Shown piece by piece: positions 33,715 through 41,921 of a DNA stretch of 64,000 nucleotides (position 1 is the first letter of the stretch; each line of letters begins with the position of its first letter). The DNA is taken from NCBI GenBank assembly GCA_963788215.1, contig CAWBFX010000003.1, positions 62,001 through 126,000 of the forward strand, in the 5' to 3' direction. This stretch comes from AC-32 sp963788215. Its GTDB lineage: Bacteria; Actinomycetota; Thermoleophilia; Gaiellales; Gaiellaceae. The notes beneath the pieces are model-generated. The model had not been told where the DNA came from, did not search any database, and was given only the letters and a program-made list of their open reading frames with translations. Position numbers and translations under genes: made by a program.

Positions 33715-34847
33715 ACTTCGACCTCTCGCCCGAGCACGAGCTCGTCCGCCGGACCGTCCGCGAGTTCGCGGAGCAGAAGGTCGCGCCGGTAGCCGCGGAG
33801 CTCGACCGCGAGCACCGCTTCCCGTACGACCTCGTCGCCGAGCTCGCCGAGCTCGGGCTGATGGGGATGCCGGTCCCCGAGGAATACGGCGGCGCCGGCG
33901 CGGACACCCTCTCCTACGCCATCGCGGTCGAGGAGCTGACGCGGATCGACTCGTCCGTCGCGATCACGCTCGCCGCGCACACCTCGCTCGGAACGATGCC
34001 GATCCTGCTCTTCGGCAGCGAGGAGCAGAAGCAGCAATGGCTCCCGGATCTCGCTTCGGGCCGCAAGCTCGCCGCGTTCGGCCTGACCGAGCCGGGAGCA
34101 GGCTCTGACGCCGCGGCCGCGCGCACAACCGCCGAGCTGCGCGACGGGCAGTGGGTGGTCAACGGCTCGAAGATCTTCATCACGAACGCGGGCACAGACA
34201 TCACCTCGTGCGTGACGATCACGGCGCGAACCGGGGACGACGAGATCTCGAACCTGATCGTCCCGAACGGCGCACCCGGCTACGAGATCTCGGCGCCGAT
34301 GGACAAGCTCGGCTGGCGCGCGTCCGACACGCGCGAGCTCTCGTTCAAGGACTGCGCCGTCCCGGAGGAAAACCTGCTCGGCGAGCGCGGCCAGGGCTTC
34401 CGGCAGTTCCTGGAGATCCTGGACGGCGGCCGCATCTCGGTCGCAGCGATGGGCGTCGGCCTCGCCCAGGGTGCGTACGACCTCGCGTACGCCTACGCGA
34501 AGGAGCGGGAGCAGTTCGGCAAGCCGATCGCCCGGTTCCAGGCGGTGCAGTTCGCGCTGGCCGACATGGCCGTCGAGATCGAGGCGGGCCGCGCGCTCAC
34601 CTACAAAGCCGCGTGGCTCAAGGACGAGGGCCGGCCCTTCGCGAAGGAGGCGGCGATGGCGAAGCTGTACACCGGCGAGCTATCGCACCGCGCCGCGAAC
34701 GCCGCGCTGCAGATCCACGGCGGCTACGGGTTCATGGAGGAATCTGCGATCGCGCGCCTCTACCGCGACCAGAAGATCCTCGAGATCGGCGAGGGCACTA
34801 ACGAGGTTCAGCGGATGGTGATCGCCCGCCACCTCGGCCTCTCCTGA
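33711..34847 (+). CDS. Acyl-CoA dehydrogenase
   Basis: FAD enzyme that introduces a 2,3-double bond into acyl-CoA, 378 residues, TTG start inside the pepA stop. AFGLTEPGAGSDAAA is the flavin-contact segment, FITNAGTD follows, and ILEIGEGTNEVQRMVI carries the catalytic glutamate at the position used by short/medium-chain enzymes. True isovaleryl-CoA dehydrogenases place that base elsewhere, so a straight or 2-methyl-branched chain is favoured. The 3' end overlaps the convergent gene by 50 bases. Confidence 0.93.
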   Translation: MNFDLSPEHELVRRTVREFAEQKVAPVAAELDREHRFPYDLVAELAELGLMGMPVPEEYGGAGADTLSYAIAVEELTRIDSSVAITLAAHTSLGTMPILLFGSEEQKQQWLPDLASGRKLAAFGLTEPGAGSDAAAARTTAELRDGQWVVNGSKIFITNAGTDITSCVTITARTGDDEISNLIVPNGAPGYEISAPMDKLGWRASDTRELSFKDCAVPEENLLGERGQGFRQFLEILDGGRISVAAMGVGLAQGAYDLAYAYAKEREQFGKPIARFQAVQFALADMAVEIEAGRALTYKAAWLKDEGRPFAKEAAMAKLYTGELSHRAANAALQIHGGYGFMEESAIARLYRDQKILEIGEGTNEVQRMVIARHLGLS

Positions 34848-35433
34848 GCCAGCGCGTCGGGAAGACGAGCACCAGGACGAGCACGACGAGGGCGCCGACG
34901 AGGATCAGGATCCGGTCGCGCGTCGACGACCCGCTCGACGGCTTCGCGATCTTGACGCCGTTCGCGGCCGCCAGTTGACGCACCGCCTCCGCCGCGGATT
35001 CGGTCAGGTCGGTTGGGATCTGTCCGGGCTTGATGCCCTTCAGCACCGCGAGCTCCTTGTCGATCGGCTTTCCGTCACCGGCGTAGTAGCCGAAACCCGC
35101 CGGCATCGCGACGAGCAGGCGGTTGTTGTACGAGAACGAGAGCTCGTTCCAGAGGAACTTCGCGTAGGCCTGCGGCTTGGCCCAGAGACTGCCGACGAGG
35201 CCGAGATCGCCGGTGAAGGGGATGATCGCCACGCGGATCGTGTAGCCCTTCTTGTTCGCCTCGGCGACCGTCTTGTTGAGGTCGCTCTTCGCGGAGCCGG
35301 AGATCGGGGCCTCGAGCGGCAGGAACGTCTGCTCGGTCAGCAGCGTGTCGCTGGCGGGGTCGCCGTTCGCCCCCGCGCTCGCGGGCACGAGCAGCGCGAG
35401 CGCGACGAGCAGGACGAGGGCAGCCCGTCTCAC
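34798..35433 (-). CDS. Secreted, C-terminally anchored protein (TPM-like)
   Basis: 211 residues from GTG 35433. Signal sequence RRAALVLLVALALLVPASA; soluble domain with VRVAIIPFTGDLGLVGSLW and NNRLLVAMPAGFGYYAGDG, which has the alternating strand-helix pattern of TPM-domain proteins; one membrane helix (ILILVGALVVLVLVLVF) and a basic Arg/Gly tail. Assignment to TPM is tentative. Its start overlaps the CtaG-type gene upstream by 4 bases, so it belongs to the oxidase-assembly/copper region. Confidence 0.7.
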   Translation of the reverse strand: MRRAALVLLVALALLVPASAGANGDPASDTLLTEQTFLPLEAPISGSAKSDLNKTVAEANKKGYTIRVAIIPFTGDLGLVGSLWAKPQAYAKFLWNELSFSYNNRLLVAMPAGFGYYAGDGKPIDKELAVLKGIKPGQIPTDLTESAAEAVRQLAAANGVKIAKPSSGSSTRDRILILVGALVVLVLVLVFPTRWLRRGRGGGRSPSAEPR

Positions 35434-36200
35434 CGGCTCTCCAGAGCCCGCTGCGCCTCGTCTTCCTCGCTCAGCAGCTTGAGCAGGAAGTACGAGAGCG
35501 CCGCGAAGAACACGATCAGCTGCTCGCCGTTCATCAGGATCCCGCCGAGATTCTGATCCTTCGAGGCGGACAGCCCCCAGAGACGCGGCGCGTGCTCGTA
35601 GAACGCGTAGAACGCGCGCGCCGAGAAGATGTACGCGAGCGAGAGGAACGCCGAGCCGATGAACGCGATTCCGAGGTAGGCGAGGCGGATCGGCGTCCCG
35701 AGCCGCTGGGGCTCCTCGGCGAAGACCGGCCACCAGAAGACGAGGCCCGCGAGGATCAGCAGGCCGTGCTCGAGGTTCAGCGGCCAGCCGGTGCGCAGCG
35801 CCCAGTCGTAGAAGGGCGGCAGGTGGACGCCGTACCAGACCACCAGCCAGAGGGGCAGCGCCAGGGCAGGCCGCGTGGCGAGCTCGAGGGGGCGGCCCCC
35901 GGCTCGGGCGACCCGGCTGCGCATCGCGGGCGTCAGCCCGAGGATCAGGAGCGGCGGCGCCCAGTCCGCGATCATCACGTTCTGGAGCAGGTGGATCACG
36001 AGTAGGTAGTGGACCGCGATCGTCTCGAGCGGCGAGTTGAGCGGCACCGCGACCAGCAGGATCCCGAGGGCGAAGAGGACGACCCGCCCGCGCGGCGGAT
36101 GCTCTGTCCGCGCGAGCCTTGCGTAGCCGTAGACGGCGGCGGCGCTCAAGACCAGGAAGATCCACTCGAAGCTGAACGACGTCGAGGCAGGCGGATTCAC
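35430..36200 (-). CDS. Cytochrome c oxidase assembly protein, Caa3-type CtaG family (copy 2)
   Basis: 256 residues from GTG 36200, seven predicted membrane helices. HYLLVIHLLQNVMIADWAPP, WYGVHLPPFYDWAL and LEHGLLILAGLVFWWPV are the family landmarks, with histidines on the outer face that probably bind copper. It is paired with a second CtaG-type gene upstream (4-base overlap). No cox subunits are in the window. Confidence 0.88.
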   Translation of the reverse strand: MNPPASTSFSFEWIFLVLSAAAVYGYARLARTEHPPRGRVVLFALGILLVAVPLNSPLETIAVHYLLVIHLLQNVMIADWAPPLLILGLTPAMRSRVARAGGRPLELATRPALALPLWLVVWYGVHLPPFYDWALRTGWPLNLEHGLLILAGLVFWWPVFAEEPQRLGTPIRLAYLGIAFIGSAFLSLAYIFSARAFYAFYEHAPRLWGLSASKDQNLGGILMNGEQLIVFFAALSYFLLKLLSEEDEAQRALESR

Positions 36201-37027
36201 CGGTGCGACAGAACCGGCCGCCGCGCGCGCCGTCCGACGAGGTACGGGCGCAGCAGGAGCGCGACGCAGACCCCGAGAGTCAGCAGCTGCTCGACCATCA
36301 TCACCGTGCCCGCCAGCCGCTGGTCGGTCAGCGGCGAGATCCCGAAGAGCTCGTCCGCGGGGTTGGCGTAGCGCTCGTAGCGCGGTTCCGAGCTGAAGAG
36401 GAGCAGGTCGACCACCGGCTGTGCGAGCACGAGCATCGCGAGCGCGAACAGGATTCGCTGCGGGCGGCGCAGGCGCTCGTGCCGCGCCGGGTCGACGAGC
36501 TGCGTCCAGGCGAGGACTCCCGTGACGACGAAGGTCAGGTGCTCCAGATCGTGGACGAACGGGTTGGCCGCGGCGTAGTCGTAGACGCTGGGCACGTGCC
36601 AGACGAGGATCGCCGCCCCCCAGAGGCCGAGCGTGACGAGGGGGAGCAACAGCAGCGACAGGAACGCGCGCAGCGGCCGGAAACCGGCGAGCGGCCGAAG
36701 CAGCGCCGGCGGCAGGAGGAAGAAGACGAGCGGGCCGCGCACCGCGACGACGAGCAGCGCTGCGGCGGCGTCGCCGATCAGGACGTGCTGGAGCATGTGC
36801 GCGGAAAGCAGGCGCTCGTCGCCCGCCTCGTCGAGCGGCGAGACGAGCGGCAGCACGAGCAAAGCCAGGCCGGCGGCGAAGAGTGCGGCGCGCGTCCACG
36901 GCGCGTGCTCGGCGCGGCGGCGATGGAGCCGGACGAACGCCTGCGCGAAGAGGGCCGCCGCGACGACGGCCCCGATCAGAACCGCCGGCGGCGCCTCCCA
37001 CGACGCGGAGAGATGGGCCGTTGGCAC
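36197..37027 (-). CDS. Cytochrome c oxidase assembly protein, Caa3-type CtaG family (copy 1)
   Basis: 276 residues, GTG start. Landmarks correspond to those of the neighbour: LSAHMLQHVLIGDAAA, LVWHVPSVYDYAAANPFVHDLEH, and a final MMVEQLLTLGV. About seven membrane helices. Two adjacent, diverged copies may form a heteromeric assembly factor or serve different oxidases. First gene of the three-gene run 37027-34798. Confidence 0.88.
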   Translation of the reverse strand: MPTAHLSASWEAPPAVLIGAVVAAALFAQAFVRLHRRRAEHAPWTRAALFAAGLALLVLPLVSPLDEAGDERLLSAHMLQHVLIGDAAAALLVVAVRGPLVFFLLPPALLRPLAGFRPLRAFLSLLLLPLVTLGLWGAAILVWHVPSVYDYAAANPFVHDLEHLTFVVTGVLAWTQLVDPARHERLRRPQRILFALAMLVLAQPVVDLLLFSSEPRYERYANPADELFGISPLTDQRLAGTVMMVEQLLTLGVCVALLLRPYLVGRRARRPVLSHR

Positions 37028-37094
37028 GGGGAATCAGGGTAACCGACGCCTCGAGGTTGACACGGAGACACCAGGATCGTGATCCTGCCTGCAA

Positions 37095-37923
37095 GTGGGC
37101 CGGATTCTTTGCCTCTCTCTCGCCGTGCTCGTCGTTGCCGGCTGCTCGTCGTCCGGGCCCTCCGTCCCGACGATCGGCGCCGCCCGGACGTACGAGCTCA
37201 ACGGGTTCACGCCGAAGCAGATCGCCCATCCGGGGCCTGCGCGCCTCTCCTTCTCGATCCGCCAGCCTTCCGGCAAGCCGCTGACCGCGTACCGGACCGG
37301 CGCCGGCCCGCACACGGGCGTCCACCTGATCGTTGTGCGCCGCGACCTGTCCACGATCATCCACCGCCACCCGCCGATCACCGCGGACGGCCGGATCTCG
37401 CAGGTGATCGACTTCGCCTCCCCCGGTCCCTACCGGGTGCTCGTCGACGCGTACCCGGCGACCGGCCCGCGGAACTTCCAGCTCCACGAGGACGTGAACG
37501 TGGCCGGCGACTACCACCCGAAAGCCCTGCCTCCGTACTCGCCGAACGTGACGGTCAACGGCTACCACGTGAGGCTCGCCGCGCCGCGCGCGCTGCACGC
37601 GATCGAGCCTGCTCACATGACGGCGACCGTCACCGACCCGTCCGGGAAGCCGCTGACGTTCACGCCCTGGTACGGCGCTCTCGCGCACGCCGTCTTCTTC
37701 CGCGAGCAAATCGCTCGACTACTTCCACACGCACGTCTGCGGGCCGAACACGCCCGGCTGCACCAGCGTCTTCGGCGGAGCGCGTGTGACCGGCACGTCC
37801 TCGAAGCCCGGCAAGCTCCAGGTCGGCGTCCTCCTGCCGGTCGCGGGCACGTGGCGGCTCTTCCTCCAGTTCAAGGCCGGCGGGCGCGTGCTCACGGCGC
37901 CGTTTACGCTGAAGGTGCAATGA
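37095..37923 (+). pseudogene. Copper-region lipoprotein with an apparent frameshift
   Basis: GTG 37095 opens a lipoprotein: LCLSLAVLVVAGCSSSG has a clear lipobox. The exported part is a histidine-containing beta protein (VHLIVVRRDLSTIIHRHPP, FQLHEDVNVAGDYHP). Up to FFRE at about 37710 the frame is sound; then it turns to low-complexity Arg/Ala sequence. In the next frame the protein resumes as KSLDYFHTHVCGPNTPGC and ends ...TAPFTLKVQ at the TGA at 37921-37923. One extra base (or two missing) at about 37711 joins them into about 275 residues. The ATGA overlap with the next gene supports the joined reading. Confidence 0.7.
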
Positions 37924-38531
37924 GACGGCTGCTCTGGCTCCCGGTCGTGGCGCTGCTCGTGCTCGTGGCGCGCTGGGTCTGCTACGCCCTCGCCGCTCCG
38001 AGCCCGCTGGCGAAGCCGCTGCAGTCCTCGGCGGGCGGTCCGCGCCTGATCGTCGTGACGCTGGTCTCGCTCGGCCTCGCCGCCGGTGTCTCCGTGTTCG
38101 CGGTCTGGGTGGCCGCGCTCGGCGTGCGCGAGCGGGCGCGCCTGCGGCCCGAGCGGACCGCACCGAGCATCCGCGTGCGCCGGCTCACGCTTCGTTTCGC
38201 TGCTCTCTACGCGACGAGCTCGTTCGCCTTTGCGATGTTCGAGTCGTACCTGCACTGGCGCGCCGGGATCGGCTTCCACGGCCTCTCCTGCCTCGTCGGG
38301 CCCGTGCACCGCAACGCGATCCCGATCCTCGCGGCGATCGCGCTCGTCGCAGCGGCGCTGGCGGAGGCCGTCGCCCACGTGGTCGCCTGGGTGCGCGCGG
38401 TCGTCCGCGAGCTCCTGCGGCAGCGCCTCGCCGCCCGGCCGCTCCCGGTTGTATCCGCCTTCCGCGATCGCGCGCTGCCACGCTCCACCCCGCTCGCCGC
38501 ACGTCCGCGCGGGCCGCCGCTCCACGCGTAG
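37920..38531 (+). CDS. Membrane protein of the copper region (203 aa)
   Basis: ATG overlaps the lipoprotein stop by 4 bases. Four predicted membrane helices: about residues 5-22, 42-66, 90-108 and 128-150. The third helix ends with FESYLHWRAGIGFHGLSC, whose histidines and cysteine near the membrane face could bind metal. The last 45 residues are basic and proline-rich. Not assigned to a family; position between the lipoprotein and YcnI suggests a copper-related role. Confidence 0.7.
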   Translation: MRRLLWLPVVALLVLVARWVCYALAAPSPLAKPLQSSAGGPRLIVVTLVSLGLAAGVSVFAVWVAALGVRERARLRPERTAPSIRVRRLTLRFAALYATSSFAFAMFESYLHWRAGIGFHGLSCLVGPVHRNAIPILAAIALVAAALAEAVAHVVAWVRAVVRELLRQRLAARPLPVVSAFRDRALPRSTPLAARPRGPPLHA

Positions 38532-38565
38532 CCGGTCTATCCACTACGCGAAAAAGGAGATTCGA

Positions 38566-39138
38566 ATGAAGAAGGCCGTGGTGCTCGCCACGGTGGCGGG
38601 TGTGTCGCTCGTGCTGTCGCAGAGTGCGTTTGCGCACGCGATCCTGAGCCCGCCCGTGGCCAAATCCAAGGTCCTGCAGCAGTTCACGCTTTCGGTCCCG
38701 ACGGAGGAGGAGGGCGCGACGACGACCAAGATCGAGCTGACCGTTCCGGACGGTTTCACGATCGACTCGTTCGAGGCCGCCCCCGGGTGGAGGCGCACCG
38801 TGCAGGCCACGGGATCCGGCGAAGAGGCCGTCGTGCAGAAGGTGACCTGGAGCGGCGGCAACGTCCCGACGGAGGAAGACTCCGTCTTCCACTTCAACGC
38901 GAGCGTGACCTCGAACAAGACGTACGTCTTCGACGTGCGGCAGACCTACTCGAGCGGGAAGATCGTCGACTGGAACGGGTCTGAGAGCTCGGACACTCCC
39001 GCGCCCCGCATTGACGCGGTCTCGTCGCTCGGCGGCGGCGGGACGACGCTCTTGACGATCATCGCGCTCGTCGTCGGCATCGTCGGCGTCGTGCTCGGGC
39101 TCGCGGCCCTGCTGACGAGGGGGCGCACGCTCGCGTGA
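38566..39138 (+). CDS. YcnI-family (DUF1775) copper-associated protein
   Basis: 190 residues; ATG with the ribosome site AAAAAGGAGA. After the signal peptide the mature protein begins with the conserved His (AHAILSPPVAKSKVLQQFTL), the residue that binds copper in YcnI. The beta domain includes TVPDGFTIDSFEAAPGW and VTWSGGNVP. A C-terminal helix (LTIIALVVGIVGVVLGLAALL) anchors it. Its stop overlaps the YcnJ-type gene by 4 bases, the classical ycnI-ycnJ order. Confidence 0.9.
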   Translation: MKKAVVLATVAGVSLVLSQSAFAHAILSPPVAKSKVLQQFTLSVPTEEEGATTTKIELTVPDGFTIDSFEAAPGWRRTVQATGSGEEAVVQKVTWSGGNVPTEEDSVFHFNASVTSNKTYVFDVRQTYSSGKIVDWNGSESSDTPAPRIDAVSSLGGGGTTLLTIIALVVGIVGVVLGLAALLTRGRTLA

Positions 39139-40856
39139 GGCGGGCCTGCGTCCTCGCGGCGGCGGTCGGCGCGGCGCTCGCGCTGCCGGCCGCCGCGTGG
39201 GCGCACGCGGCGTTGCTCAAGACCGTCCCCGAGGCCAGCCGGACGGTGAACACGCCTCCGGCCGAGGTGCGGCTGAGCTACAGCGAGCCGATCGAGCCGC
39301 GCTTCGCGATCGTGTCGGTCACGGACGCGGCCGGCCGGCAGGTGACGGCGGGCTCGCCTCATACCGCCGCCGGCCAGCCGCAGACCCTCGTCACGCCGCT
39401 GCGCACGGTGCCCGAGGGCTGGTACCTCGTCTTCTGGCGCGTGATCTCGGCCGACGGGCACCCGGTGCGCGGTGCCTTCACGTTCGCGGTTGGCCCGAAC
39501 GCCGGGCCGCCGCCGCAGTTCCGCGTGCCCTCGCTCAGCGAGACCGCGCATACGCCCCAGCTCTTGATCTCGCGCTGGGTGGTCTTCCTCTCGCTGTTCG
39601 CGGCGCTCGGGCTGTTCGTCCTGCGGGCCCTGATCGCGAGGCCGGTCGCGCGGCGCGTGAGCGGAACCTCGCTGCGGCCGCTCTCGATCGCGTTCTTCGT
39701 CTCTCTCGGGATCCTGCTGGTCGCAGTGCCGATCTACGTCGTGCTCGCGACCGCCCAGTTCTCGCTCCGCTCGGCGTTCGACCTCGGCGCGATCATCCCG
39801 GTGGCGAACGCGTCGTCGTTCGGCCACGACTACCTGCAGCTCGAGCTCGTGCTCGCCCTCTTCGGCGTGGCGGCTGCGATCGCGCTCGCTGTCGACCGCC
39901 CGGAGCGGCCGGCGCGCTCGGTGGCCGAGCTGCTCGCGACGGGAAGCGCGCTTGCGGCCGCCGCGGCGACGCTCGTCATGCCTGGGCTCGCGGGCCACGC
40001 AGGCCAGCGCTCACCGCGAGGCCTCGCGCTGCCGCTCGACGCCGTCCATCTCGCCGCCGGCGCGATCTGGCTGGGCGGGCTGATCGGGATCGTCGTCTTC
40101 TGGCTGAACGTCGGCCGCGAGGGGCGCGTGGCCGCGCTCTCGGTGGTGGTGCCGCGCTTCTCGACGACCGCCTTCGTCTCCGTGTTGGCGTTGATCGGCA
40201 CGGGGATCGGCCAGTCGCTGCTCGAGCTGCCGACCCTGGGCTCGCTCTGGCAGACGAACTACGGCAAGGCACTCGTCGTCAAGATCGTGCTGCTGTTCGC
40301 CGCGCTCGCACTGGCGGCGGTCAACCTCGCGCGGACGAAGCCCCGCCTCGAGGCGGCCGGGGTGCGGCCCTCGGACGGCCCGGCGGCGGCGCTGCTGCTT
40401 CGCCGCCTGGTCCAGGGCGAGATCCTCTTCGTCACGGGAGCGGTTTTCGCCGCCGCCGTCCTCACCAGCCTCCCGCCGCCGGCGAGCGCCCTCGCCCGCG
40501 TGAAGGACATCGCCGCGCGCGTCGGGCCGGGGCCGGTCTCCACGGTGATCGACAAGGGCCCGTACAAGATCCACGTCCAGGTGGCGCCGAACCGGGCGGC
40601 CGTGAACAACTCGTTCCGGATCACGGTCACCAAGGAGGGACAGCCAGTTCGGGGCGCCGAGGTCGTCACGCAGTTCAACATGCTCGACATGGAGATGGGC
40701 ACGCAGAGCTACCGCTTCCGCCAGACGCGGCCCGGCTCGTTCTCGAAGTCGGCACCCGCGCTCGTCATGGTCGGCCACTGGGGGCTGCAGTTCGAGGTGA
40801 CGATCCCCGGCCAGCAGCCGTTCGTGATCACGCTCCTGGACAAGGCGGGCGGATGA
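39135..40856 (+). CDS. CopC-CopD fusion with FixH-like C-terminal domain (YcnJ type)
   Basis: 573 residues. After the signal peptide comes a CopC domain with a copper-binding N-terminal histidine (AHAALLKTVPEA) and SADGHPVRGAFTF. From about 145 to 440 are the CopD membrane helices (LPLDAVHLAAGAIWLGGLIG near residue 300 is the CopD hallmark). The last 110 residues (KIHVQVAPNRAAVNNSFRIT, FNMLDMEMGTQSYRF) form a further outer beta domain like FixH/YtkA. Copper import to supply oxidase assembly is the likely role. GTG start. Confidence 0.92.
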   Translation: MRRACVLAAAVGAALALPAAAWAHAALLKTVPEASRTVNTPPAEVRLSYSEPIEPRFAIVSVTDAAGRQVTAGSPHTAAGQPQTLVTPLRTVPEGWYLVFWRVISADGHPVRGAFTFAVGPNAGPPPQFRVPSLSETAHTPQLLISRWVVFLSLFAALGLFVLRALIARPVARRVSGTSLRPLSIAFFVSLGILLVAVPIYVVLATAQFSLRSAFDLGAIIPVANASSFGHDYLQLELVLALFGVAAAIALAVDRPERPARSVAELLATGSALAAAAATLVMPGLAGHAGQRSPRGLALPLDAVHLAAGAIWLGGLIGIVVFWLNVGREGRVAALSVVVPRFSTTAFVSVLALIGTGIGQSLLELPTLGSLWQTNYGKALVVKIVLLFAALALAAVNLARTKPRLEAAGVRPSDGPAAALLLRRLVQGEILFVTGAVFAAAVLTSLPPPASALARVKDIAARVGPGPVSTVIDKGPYKIHVQVAPNRAAVNNSFRITVTKEGQPVRGAEVVTQFNMLDMEMGTQSYRFRQTRPGSFSKSAPALVMVGHWGLQFEVTIPGQQPFVITLLDKAGG

Positions 40857-40951
40857 GCGTCCGCGTCCGCCTGCTGCTCGCGCTCGTCGCCGTGGCCGCC
40901 GCCGCCGTCGCCTGGGTCGTCGCGATCGAGGCGATCCGCCGCGTTATTTGA
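40853..40951 (+). CDS. 32-residue single-helix membrane peptide
   Basis: ATG overlaps the stop of the CopC-CopD gene by 4 bases (ATGA). The peptide begins MSVRVRLLLALVAVAAAAVA, one membrane helix with a basic cytoplasmic start, and ends EAIRRVI. The tight overlap suggests it is translated and associates with the copper importer, like small subunits of other membrane complexes. Not similar to a named family that I recognise. Confidence 0.55.
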   Translation: MSVRVRLLLALVAVAAAAVAWVVAIEAIRRVI

Positions 40952-40952
40952 G

Positions 40953-41858
40953 CTAGGCGGGCTTGATCCCGAGCGGCCGGTCGAACTCGAGGTAGCGGTG
41001 GAACATGAAGTGGCTCGCCGCGGTCATGCGGAGCCGCAGCGTGTGGTAGTTCGAGCGGTCGATCCAGGCCGTGAACCAGGCGGGGACCGAGGGATTGACG
41101 AACGAGACGACCCACACCGGCCGTCCGGCGACCGTCGCGGTGCCGAGGACATGCGCGTTCACGGTCGGGTTGCCCCAGGTCGGGGTCGGCAGGTGCAGCC
41201 TGGGCGTCTCGGACTCGACCCACTTCCCGTCCTGCTTCGTCCGGTCCCAGCGGCGGTTGCCGACCACTACCGCGGAAGCGCCGTCTCGGATCGTGAACGC
41301 CATCCTGTCCGGGGCCTGCATCCGCCACGTCGACACGAGCCCGGCCTTCGGGCTCGAGCGGAGCGACTCGACGTACACGAGGCTGCTCAGCTTTCGCCAG
41401 ACGCGGCTCGCCCGGCGCACGATGGCCTCTCCCGGGCGCGGCTGCGCGGGGACGTCGAAGCTCACCGGAGATCCGCGTCCAAGCAGGACGTCGACCCGAC
41501 GCGCGGCCGGTGCGGCCGCCGTGTAGCAGCCGTTGCCGCACGCAGAGGCCTTGACGGTTCGGCCGCCGAGCCGGAAGGAGAGCGGCAGACCGGTCTCCGG
41601 CTCGCCGCTCCCGGCGAGGACGGTGGCCGTCAGCCTGCCCCGAGCCACGGCAAGCGCGACGGCGCGATCGCCCGCCTCGCGCGCGAGGACGACCGCTCCG
41701 CGCGGCGGCGTGAACGAGCCCGAGACGGGGATCGAATTCGTCACGACCGGCGAGGCGCTCCCCGACCCGTGGACGGAGACGACCAGGGCCGCGACCACGA
41801 GGCTCGCTACGAGCACCGCGAGCACCGCGAGCAGGACCATCTGCGTCGATCTCCTCAT
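40953..41858 (-). CDS. Membrane-anchored protein with a LolA-like C-terminal half
   Basis: 301 residues. N-terminal helix TQMVLLAVLAVLVASLVVAAL; region 45-145 is a beta domain with a cysteine pair (ACGNGCYTA). From about 150 (AIVRRASRVWRKLSSLVYVE) the pattern of LolA-like outer-surface proteins appears: RMQAPDRMAFTIRDGASAVV, VGNRRWDRTKQDGKWVES, and an end with YLEFDRPLGIKPA. The ligand may be a lipid or a metal complex. Convergent with the copper operon, 2 bases after the peptide gene. Confidence 0.65.
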   Translation of the reverse strand: MRRSTQMVLLAVLAVLVASLVVAALVVSVHGSGSASPVVTNSIPVSGSFTPPRGAVVLAREAGDRAVALAVARGRLTATVLAGSGEPETGLPLSFRLGGRTVKASACGNGCYTAAAPAARRVDVLLGRGSPVSFDVPAQPRPGEAIVRRASRVWRKLSSLVYVESLRSSPKAGLVSTWRMQAPDRMAFTIRDGASAVVVGNRRWDRTKQDGKWVESETPRLHLPTPTWGNPTVNAHVLGTATVAGRPVWVVSFVNPSVPAWFTAWIDRSNYHTLRLRMTAASHFMFHRYLEFDRPLGIKPA

Positions 41859-41921
41859 GCCAAGACGGTAGCCGCGAAGTCGCCGTTCGGATTCCGCAGG
41901 CCGCCCTGATAGCGTCAGGCA

